64,000 nt of DNA, taken from contig OY848921.1 in NCBI GenBank assembly GCA_963693285.1, positions 2,371,646-2,435,645 of the forward strand, in the 5' to 3' direction. Both the position numbers and the translations under genes were made by a program. The notes below the pieces were generated by a model. That model ran no database searches. It was not told the DNA's origin and saw only the letters and a list, made by a program, of their open reading frames with translations. Positions 54,457 to 64,000 of this stretch are shown here, in pieces. Each line of letters starts with the position of its first letter. Positions within the stretch are counted from its first letter, which is position 1. The DNA comes from Xestospongia muta (Eukaryota > Porifera > Demospongiae > Haplosclerida > Petrosiidae).

Positions 54457-55541
54457 GTCGTGCATTCTATACTCATGTATATAGTGGCTATTTTTTCAAA
54501 AAATGATGTTGTTATCTTATTATTTTTTGAATTTTATTTACTGCAATATTTTTTCAACATTTCAATTAAAGTAAATGATTATTAAAATAGCAGGAAGTAT
54601 GCACGTGGTAATTAATAATTAAAGAACACTATTCAGCATTGTTATGTGGCCAGATAAACTGTCACTGATTTCATTGTCTACATGAGCAGTGTCTAATGTT
54701 TGCAATGTCAATTTGAAAAATATAGATATTGCCTTCAATAGTCAAGAGACAATGTTTCAGTAGTTAATTAAAGTTATGAAAAATTGAAAAGCAAGATCTT
54801 GTGTAATTTTATTGTTCTATTGTTACATTTTCATTGTTCTCCTCTGACTATCATAAATTGGTTGTAATAGAGCACAACCTGAATGATGAATAAAAACTTG
54901 TAGCAAGAAATGATTTAGATGAGGTTTCCATAAAATATCAGACAGATCTATATCAATTGAAACACTTGAGGGATCAACAAGGAATCCAAACCTGATGTAT
55001 ACACTGTACAAGTACTTTACTTCAGTCAGTTCTATTGTTACACATTATGGGATTGGATGATATATTCAGTAGTTAATTAAACTTAATCATAAATTGGTTG
55101 TAATAGAGCACAACCTGAATGACGAATAAAAACATGTGACAAGAAATGATTGAGATGAGGTTTCCATGAAATATCAGACAGATCTATATCTTTATATTCA
55201 GTGTATGTAGTATAAAGAATGTAAGCCATCAAACTATACACCGTACGTCACTAAATATATTTCTTATACTTGCCTACAATAGCTTGTAAGAGATACACAA
55301 GAGTAGTGGATGAGATATTTACTATTCATCTTATGTTCATAAGATTGCAAGCCATAACTGCGTACCCAGCCCCTCCCTCCTGTGAGGGTCAGGCTAGTCT
55401 CTCGTAGCCACCCCTCCCGATCATTTAAGGGAGGGGCTGGCTACGCTAGGCTAGGTTTTCTGATTATATTTTACCTTGTTTGGTATTTGCTATTTATAGT
55501 ATAGTGTGAATATCGTTATCTTGTTTATTGTTTCTGCTATC
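54457..55541. other. 5' flank of gene E, with a locally duplicated segment
   Basis: Third copy of the A-B intergenic region. A ~105-base piece (around 54851-54955) is repeated at about 55087-55195 with few changes. Both copies carry the minus-strand frame containing HSGCALLQPIYD, seen also at 15479-15661. The foldback is at 55394-55454. No other gene is seen. Confidence 0.55.
55394..55454. repeat. GC-rich foldback in the 5' flank of gene E
   Basis: Third copy of the inverted repeat seen at 5120-5180 and 15837-15897, identical in arms and loop. Confidence 0.6.
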
Positions 55542-55589
55542 ATGAACGTACTCTTTCTCTGTGTCTTCGCCTTGGTCATTCGTTGTTAA
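55542..55589 (+). promoter_or_regulatory. 15-codon upstream ORF in frame with the gene E start
   Basis: MNVLFLCVFALVIRC then TAA, nine bases before the ATG at 55599 and in the same frame. One residue differs from the gene B version. Confidence 0.4.
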
Positions 55590-55598
55590 CGTGTTATC

Positions 55599-58500
55599 AT
55601 GAATCAAGAGGAATTGGTAAGCTCATCATGTTCCTATAGCTACTTGTATTTATGTACCTTGTCAAAGTAAAAGGATAGGACTGACCCTGATTATGTATGA
55701 GTAGCTAGTGGGTGGGTCACACTCACTTATGACCAATGACATTAGTGTATGATATCATCTACAAACTGTCTTTGAAAACCATTGTTATAAATTCATGACA
55801 TCAGTATTTCAATTTAATTATCTAAAGTCCAATATCTATGTTACATGTAACAAGCTCCTCCCTCAAAAAACAGGAGGATTGGCTATGCAAGACTAGCTTC
55901 AGTTTAAACATTTCTGCCAATAGCTCTGAAAACTATCATCTATCAAACTTTGACTTTGTAGTGTTTATTGACCTAATCCTTAGCTACCTAAGCATATCAA
56001 AATTATTATGTTCAATGTATACCAATTCTCTAAAAGTCCTCGCCATATCAAGTTGATTTGATAATAATGTGGCTGGAATGCACTAATAACCACAAAAATT
56101 TTATAATTGGAATTGCTAAGCACAATAAAGATTTGTGGGTATAACTATGTAAGACCATGAATAGCAAGAATTTTTTGTTAATATTCCACTGAGTTGCCAC
56201 CTTATTAGTTAAGAAGACGCTTCTGGAAGGTTGGGTGGATGCTGGTTCAATGGTCATCTTGTCCTTTCCTTTTTTTCATCTTATAAGTTTATTCAAATTT
56301 TTTTGTTTCTAAATTTCTGAAAGTTGTCCTTTTAAATTGAAACCATCACTGAGGGTTACTTTGTAGACAAATAGTGCATTAAATCATGTTTGGAAAGACT
56401 ATTGACTGAATTACATGCTCAAGAGTTTTGGATGTAGAGTCTAGCAAACCTTTTGTTGAAGCCTTTAGAGCTTTATCTACCATTTTGTAGGCACTGAACA
56501 GTCATTTACATAATGCTATTTTTAGCTTGTACCTAGTAGGACCTTTGACAATTGTCTATACATATATCACAACACTGCCACATTTCCATTCTGCAAAAAA
56601 CTTTAGATTTAGCTTAACTGTAGCTACAACATAAGAAGCTTCTTTTTTGTTGGACACTGTCATGTTTCTGCTCATTGAATAACTTTAGATGTACATGTAG
56701 CTTAACTATGATAGTTATAGTGAAGTATATTGTAAGAAGCTTTTTGCTTGTTAGACAATCCATTTTGTTGAAGCAAACAAGTTTTCACTGTATGAGGTTT
56801 TGTAGACGTGCCAAACTTTGGATACCACTGTGACCTTTTTGAGCCTCACTTCAAGTATGAGTTACCAGATTCCACAAAGCATTCTTAATCCTATGTAAAA
56901 TGGATGTGAAAACTACAAAGATCAAAAATTGCTAATCATATTCAATGTCATTTTTATGAATACATGTAGTTTAATTAAAGTGGGTGGTGTCCACTAAAGG
57001 TTAATATTTGTACCTACGTGTAACGTTTCAATTTATTGCATTCTTAACTCTGGTTTTACTTGACTATCTCTAATACCATTCCACTAGCTGTTATATGTAG
57101 ACCAATGACAACTTAAAACAACCAAACAATGCATGTAGATGTAAATGACATGACAAGTTCTCAGCATTTTATTAAAGAAGGTTCATGTTAATTCCAGGAA
57201 TCAATGATATATTACATGTATGGTAATATGTTAACATGTGTTTGAACTCAATGTATGGCTGCATTAACCATATACTTATAATATTAAACTAAGAGTGTTT
57301 TGCAATGAATTTTAGTAAATTTTAATTATTAAATATAATGCAAATTAATTAAAAAATTTATATTTTCTAAAAGTAGAATTGTTATACATCAGTAAGAACA
57401 AGATGGAATCTACTTGGGAAACTAGTGTCAAGTTATATACTTGAAAAGTGGCCAGAACATTCAACAATAACCTTCTTCAACTTTCAAATGATCACTGACC
57501 ATAGAGAGATGGTTGCATATACTTAGTGCCTGTTTTAAGAAATTATAGTTGAATGTTAATAAGATCTTCCTCATCTTTTAAATTAATAATCAAATTATAT
57601 CTTGTGGTGCACAAGTAACAAGTAGTGACGTATGTATACATGTAGTTAGAATGATATGTCAATTTGTAGGCTATCTAAGTGACAAGTTTGCTAAGTGGTA
57701 ACCTCCTTAATTTGTGATATACAAAAAGGCTGTTAATTTATGATTATATTTTATATATAGCTAAAATTAACCACAAAAACATTTATTATATTTCTCTTTA
57801 TTTTAGAATGATAGTCTTTTTAAATCTGTTAAAAATGGAGACTTGTCAGGAGTAAAAGATGCTCTCTCAAAAGGAGCCAACATAATGACTATGGATGATG
57901 TAAGTTTATTTATACTGTACAATATTTTAGCATAAGATCAAAGAGTTGCCAACTCTAATAAATTAAATACTCCAGCCTCCCATATTGTTAATTGAAAACC
58001 TTAAAATTGTGAAAGTAGGCTTTTGTCTTCTGAGTTTAGCATTTATTAGTGTTTACCTTTAAAGTAGTATATTCTATCCAAAGGAGATCAGTCATGGGTG
58101 GCATTTAAGAGATTCAGTCCCACTCACTTATATAGACATCATTTCATCCAGAAGTCAGTTTAAGCCATTTTTCCTATTTCCATAAGACTTTTCAACCCAA
58201 ACCTTTAATTGATGTGCTTGTTTGAAATTTTGGCCAACTTCATTCTAGCCCTTATGCTATTGTAATCAGCAATAAATATTTGTGTACTTCCTCTAGCATC
58301 AACAAACAGCGTTACATCTTGCCTCGGAAAAAGGTCACAAAGATATCGTACAGCTACTGTTAAAGGCCGGTGCAAATCCCAATAGTTGTGACATGGTCAG
58401 TTTATATTGTGTATGGAGATTACTGCATGTTACTAGTTTTATATCAGTATTTTTTGACTGATATAGAATGTTATGGGTGTGGCTATTAGAAATCTCTATG

Positions 58501-61500
58501 TCAACTAGTTAAATGCTTTTTAACAAAAGATCGAGAAGCATAGTCAGTGGCAGTTATGAGTAGGTGTGGCCTGTTATAATAGCACATATTCTTGAAGCTT
58601 CTTGGTATTCATATAGGTACCATTAGTATGGCGTGCTGTTGTGTCAAAATGTTCTGATGATTGTGAGAGTAATATCGTCACCATTATATTATACTTTTAG
58701 TTGCCTATACTAATAAAGTAAATACTCCAGTGTGCCATATTGCTAATTAAAAGTCTTAAAATTGAGAGAGCAAGCTTCTGTCTTCTGAGTTAAACATTTA
58801 TTAGTGTTTACCTATTAAAGTAGTATATTCTTTACAAGTGAGTAGCTGTAATAGGGCAAGGTGACATATGCCTGTAATATACAGTGCCAATTTTTAAAAT
58901 TCAAATGGTTCAGCTAGTGTAAGAGATTACGTTGTAAAAACAAACATTGTTATAATGAAGTGCTAATATGCTTATAATTGTGTATGAAGGGGTGGAGTCA
59001 ACTGACTGAGTGAGTATATAAGCTAGAATAAATTATCGCCAACTTTTAAGAGCTTATATATCAGCATAATATAAACAACATGGCTAGATTTATAGAACCC
59101 TAGCACTAACTAGTCAGTGTCTTCACTATGTTAATTTCATTGTATAAATGATTTGACACCCTCAATATTAACAAAATGGTTATACTGTTTATTACTTAGA
59201 GAAACAATTTATATTCTGATGTTTTACATTGAGAGAATAAGGTGTGCTTGTATAGAGAATTTTCTGATTTTTAGTGACTTTGATAAGCTTACAACATGGC
59301 ATATGAAGTGAATCTTGCAAACCACTTTAATATTAATGAAAACATTGTAATAAGAATTAACAACAATAAATAAGTCAGTACATCACTTGCAAAAGTGGTT
59401 AACTCAGCATTGCCACAACCAGATATTTTGAGTGTTAAATTATTTTTTTAATGCTGTACTCCTTATAACACCAAGTGTGTGTACTATATACAATCAATGT
59501 ACATGTATATTACATGTTGTACTGTGAAACATCCACCTAAGACAAATTAATATGCTTTAAATATCTGTCAGACATACTGTACTTGAGACACTCCATTTGT
59601 GTAGTATACTCTGTTCAATGTTGGTTGGACAGTGATTTTGTCAATTTAAAGAATGTGAACATCATCAACCTAACTTGGGTGTGGCCTTGCATCTTGGTTG
59701 TTTACAAGTCTAGCTTATAAATGTTCTTTCTATTTCTTTACTCTTGTTTTTCTCTTCATTTTCTTACTTTTGCTATGAAAGATATTTAAAACAGTTTCAG
59801 ATTTTTTTGCTGCAGATGGAGAGTGCTTATATGAGTGTTTGTTAGTGATATGCAAATTATGCATGACGTCATTTCATAGTGGAATGCACAAATTTTATAC
59901 AAAACTAGAGTGTTAGCTATTTAGGAAAGTAGTAAGCTAGAAATCCCATATAAAGTGAATAGGATTCTTTGGAGTTGCAAAGGCCTATTGAATGGTACAA
60001 ATCATTTCTCTGTAACTTATTCCTAGCCCAAGTTATAACACAGTTAAGTGTTCAACTTAACATGAGCAGAGTATAGCTAAAATGAATTTAATTTATATGA
60101 AGAACTCTAGTCATTGATATTATGACTTTTATGTACTTGTCATGTCATGTTGTATGTGACTTTCAAGAGCAACAAATGTAATTACTTTAACTACAGATGC
60201 ATATAGCAATCAAAGATTTTCATTAACCCTAACTGCAAGCAGTACAGTGAATGGGTGTGACTGACAATGCTCGAATCTTCTCACTAGCTTTCTCTTCTAT
60301 ATTTCTAGCATTCTGTATCTATTAGTCTTCTACTGACACTGCTGCTAATTATGTAATTTTGTAGCTTTAGTCGGTGCTTCACTTTGAAGTCAGTATCTTC
60401 CAAAAGCAATTATAGTTTTTTTCCAATCATAGTCTTGTTATTATGGTGGATTCATAAGTTGTCCTAAATCAACCTCTGCATAACTTAAAATGTGATAATT
60501 TTTTGTGCAATAAATAAAGCTGATCTACATTACTTGTTATAGTAAGTATCTAGTTTGTGTTCATAATGTAATGATAGTATAATTATTGTATAAATTAATA
60601 AATGAATCAATAGTATATAAACAAATTTTATTATATTTATTCTAGTGTATCAATATATCTGCAAATTTTCAATGTTTATGATAAATTATGTTTAATTATT
60701 TAGAGTGGTAACACCCCATTACATGATGTATGCTCTCAGGGTAAAATGGAATGCATCCAATTACTTGTATCTAATGGAGCTGATGCTACCATTAAGAACA
60801 ATAAAGGTGAAACCGCCGTGGACAAAGTTCAACCTGATGACAACAACAGAGCTACTATATTACATTTGATTGAAGAAGCCAAAACAGGTAATGTAGTTTA
60901 TCATAGTAGACATGTACTTACAGTGTAAGTGATTCTAGTATTTGAGTATTATAATAATATTATTGTAAGTGTCCTGTGTAACTGCTCCTTCCTCAGTCCA
61001 ACTATAAATATATTAACGTATCATAAGAATTTCGTAAATATTCTTGCAACAAATTTTTAATGTTGTTATATTTTGATGATATATAAACTTGAAACTTGAT
61101 TATGTAAAAGCATTGATATAATAATGTCATTGCTCTAAAGCTTGATAACAAACAAAAGCATATCGTGGATTATATACAAGGAGCCAGTATCGATGATCTT
61201 TTATTAGAATGCATTTTATTAACTACTGCATAGTATTACAAAGCAAAAAGGGAGTACATTATGTCATCTTGTGTCATCTTAGCCCTTGATCTGACTGGTA
61301 TACAATGTGATTATTTAGAATTTAGAATTTTAGCTAATCATGACAAAGTTAACAGCAAATACTTTTTACCATGTAAGCTACCAGAAATCAAGTTAAAGTT
61401 CCTCCTAAAGCATTAAAAATGGACAAATGTTTATCCTTTCTTTTTGATAAGCAGTGTAATCATTCATAAATAGTTATTCATTGGAATATACATGTAGAAT

Positions 61501-63787
61501 TAACAGTTTCTTTATGTATTATACTACAAAGAATATTCAAGTCATACATAACTTGTGATAGGGATTGTTATATAATTGACAGACTTGCATTCTCTGTGAT
61601 TTGTTTGGGACTAAGTATGTAACTACATGTTATGTAGTGTATATGAAGACTAGTTGGAACTATAACGTGTATGTGTACAGCTAATTGCTGTTTTAGTTAA
61701 TAGTAAATGTATTATTAATTCATGTTATTTACTCTTTTTAACAGATTTTTCTAAATTGCTTGACGAAGCTCTTGATAATGGAAAAATTACAGTAAAATAC
61801 TCAACAATGGTAATATCAGGAGCTCCAGGAACAGGAAAATCATCCTTTATGAAGCTTTTACTAGATGAGCCACCTCCAAAGAATTATCACAATACACTTG
61901 TGACCATTCCTTCTGAAATAAGGAATGTAGAGATCACCAGTTTCATCTCTAGATCATCTGCTACCCAAACATGGTGGGACAAAGTAGAACAAATGTCTTT
62001 CAAAAGAATGCTCGCTCAAACAATAAAGAGTAGACTCTGGCCTACTATATCTACATCCACTATGCCTCATAATGATGAAAGTGATTCATCATCTGATGAG
62101 GATGAAGTCACCTCAATTTGTACTCATAAGTCTCCACCTCCACCACTATCAGCAATCGCAAATGAGATAGTGAAAATCTTACCTACTGTAGATGAGTCAC
62201 CTGAGCTTTATAATACCCACTGGATATGCTGTATTGACTCTGGTGGACATCCAGCATTCCTGGACATAGTTCCAGCATTGCTACGATATAATCCAGTCAG
62301 TATACTCACACAAAAGCTAAACGAGAAGCTTGATGACCAACCTAAATTCTATTTTAAATTCAAAGGTCAACAACTTGGCGTACCAGTGGAGCGACAGATT
62401 ACCAATTTACAACTGCTTGAGTATTCCTTTCGTTCACTAGCATCCATAGATCAGACTGACTTGCACAAAATTCATATTGAGTTTTCACATCCTAAGCCTT
62501 CCCTTCTTGTTCTTGGTACGTTTTTTGACAAAGTAGATGAATGCATGGACGAATCTTTGGACAAAAAGAATGCTCGTTTGTCGTCTACTTTAAAGCATTT
62601 TCGAGATGTGCGTGTGAATTATTGTGAAAGGGAAAAGCAGATAATATTTCCTGTCAACACAATGGCCAGAGGTGAGTTCGAAAGAAAGATTGCAGCGACA
62701 ATTCGTAGAATTGTACACCAATCTTACATTGAAGCAGAAATTCCAGTGCGATGGTACTTGTTTCAGCTAGAGCTACAAAATCTTCAGAAGACTACTAAGT
62801 CAATGGTTGTCAGTAAAAGTGAATGCTTGAGAATTGGATTTGGACTGAAGATGAAACAGAGAGATGTGGAAGCCTCGTTAATGTACTACCACGATATCAC
62901 CAGTTTATTGTATTTTCCACATGTGTTACCTAATGTGGTATTTCTACATCCACAGCCTCTGTTTAATAAGCTATCAGAATTGATTAGCATCTCTTTTGCT
63001 GATGCTGTCACTCTTTTAAGTGAAATGAATGTTGTTCTTCCTTCGAATGCTCATTACCAACTTAAATATGACGGCACCTTTATGCGTGAGTTACTTAATT
63101 GCCTTTCAGATGGATTCATACCAGATTTCACAGCAGATGATTTCTTAAAGCTCATGGATGATAGATTTATCATTGCTCCTTTGCCTCAAAAGGGAAATTT
63201 TTTTCTACCTTCTGTACTACCTACAACATCTCATTTGGATAATATTAGGGGCCCTTTTCTGAAACAGCTTGATTCTTTTGTTTTGACATGGAATATGAAA
63301 CCAATCCCACAAGGTCTCTTTCCTGCTTTGATAGTTAGTCTCCTCAAGCGACATGCTTCACCTCAATTTTGTCTACATCAACCATCACAATTGGATGAAA
63401 TACCAGAGGAATCAATCCAGTTTCGTAATGCCATTCAGTTATCATGTATTGGTCCTGGTGGAGCTGTTTTACTAGTAGACTCGATTTATTGGTTGGAGAT
63501 ATATTATAGTGGCCGTCCAGTAAAGTGCTCTGCTATTAAAATTGCCATTCTGGAAAACCTCGGTGATGTAGTCAAAAAATTTCAATATAAGCCAATTCTT
63601 TCATTGCCACAGGAACGTTTTCTTTGTTCCATTTGTCTGCCTCCATCAAACCATCTTTGTCGTCCAGATGAAGACAGAGAGATACTGACTTGTTGTAGAG
63701 ATTCCAGACTAACATGGGACATTGATCCATCACGACAGTTACCATGGATTGAAAATAATGCTGCTACCAAAGATGCTAAACTACCAG
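55599..63787 (+). CDS. Ankyrin-Roc2/COR protein, continues past the right edge (gene E)
   Basis: Exons: 55599-55616 (MNQEEL), 57807-57899, 58297-58395, 60704-60887, 61745-63787, giving 812 codons so far, in frame. Exon 2 is almost identical to the first repeat exon of B and C. Exon 3 (TALHLASEKGHKDIVQLLL) and exon 4 (GNTPLHDVCSQG) are clear ankyrin repeats. The large exon is the D-type GTPase, not the B/C type: P-loop GAPGTGKSS (near 61819), CIDSGGHPAF (G3-like, near 62233), a TFFDK G4-like site (near 62518) and a COR-like half with VVFLHPQPLFNKLSELI. It has a poly-Ser/Asp/Glu stretch between P-loop and G3, shorter than in D. The last junction is phase 1, so Death exons are expected beyond the window. 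E combines a B/C-type front with a D-type GTPase, a natural module swap. Role inferred as for B. Confidence 0.8.
55617..57806 (+). other. First intron of gene E
   Basis: Close to the first introns of B and C up to about 56055, then only patchily similar (for example the 56150-56260 and 57560-57720 stretches). No exon or RNA gene is seen. Confidence 0.5.
57945..58836. repeat. Direct repeat flanking an ankyrin exon in gene E
   Basis: About 130 bases at 57945-58083 recur at 58698-58836 with substitutions (shared blocks include AAATACTCCAG and CATTTATTAGTGTTTACC). The ~750 bp between repeat starts holds the ankyrin exon 58297-58395 and a degraded ankyrin-like frame at 58617-58700. Confidence 0.65.
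58837..60703 (+). other. Intron of gene E, no genes recognised
   Basis: AT-rich sequence with many stops in all frames, no ankyrin-like exon and no similarity by eye to the other genes. Possible missed short exons cannot be excluded. Confidence 0.4.
60888..61744 (+). other. Intron before the GTPase exon of gene E
   Basis: Nothing recognisable apart from splice ends (donor GTAATG, acceptor ...TTAACAG). Gene D has linker exons before this GTPase; none is seen here. Confidence 0.45.
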
Positions 63788-64000
63788 GTTAGTCAATGTA
63801 TCCATGTTTTTTTGTACAGTACTAGCATTAAAGCATCGTTGCATTTTTTTATATACTTCACTTTAATTATGATAGTTTTAATTATAAGTACAATTTCTAT
63901 ATTGAGAAAAAGACATCATATCATGATATGATTATTGATAATGATTCACCTTATAACTTTATTATCATTAAATATTTGAAAAAACATATTGACTCTCTTC

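Overview
The window is AT-rich animal DNA with short, canonical GT-AG introns. It carries an animal-type PRPF8/POP5 gene pair in degraded form and a tandem cluster of large ankyrin / Roc-like GTPase / Death-domain genes. This combination (compact introns, many linked Ank-Roc-Death genes, strong CpG-to-TpG decay in a dead housekeeping gene) fits a demosponge such as Amphimedon. That assignment is inference from gene content, not from a marker gene.

Layout, left to right: (A) 2-4107, the 3' part of a gene encoding a COR-like region, three Death domains and a C-terminal membrane segment. (B) 5325-15085, a complete 12-exon gene (1182 aa): five ankyrin-like repeats, Roc-type GTPase, two Death domains, C-terminal membrane segment. 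(C) 16045-29098, a paralogue of B with six ankyrin-like repeats, the same GTPase and five tandem Death-domain exons on ~0.9 kb repeat units. (gap) 29099-33232, no coding found. (D) 33233-40199, a second, different Roc-like GTPase with COR, three Death domains and a membrane tail; the intron phase at the end of C matches the first exon of D, so C and D could be one 2810-aa gene. (relics) 40200-45288. (inserted housekeeping block, all degraded) 45289-53287: a MUL1/GIDE-like relic, POP5 on the minus strand, and the first ~3/4 of PRPF8 with stops and frameshifts. (orphan tail) 53667-54456, a dead copy of the Death+TM tail of A/B. (E) 55599-63787 and beyond the right edge: ankyrin-like repeats followed directly by the D-type GTPase.

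A, B, C, D and E belong to one family. Exons in the ankyrin part and the A/B-type GTPase exon join at phase 0; every module after that joins at phase 1, apart from the two-exon Death units of gene C, which go 1 to 0 and back to 1. This lets Death, linker, GTPase and tail modules be swapped in frame by intronic recombination, and the window shows several such events directly: duplicated Death units, fused exons, a lost ankyrin exon and a shortened B gene. By analogy with DAPK1 and other Ank-Roc-COR-Death proteins, the products are probably cytosolic-facing, membrane-tethered signalling scaffolds switched by GTP and assembling through Death domains. The ligand and output are unknown.
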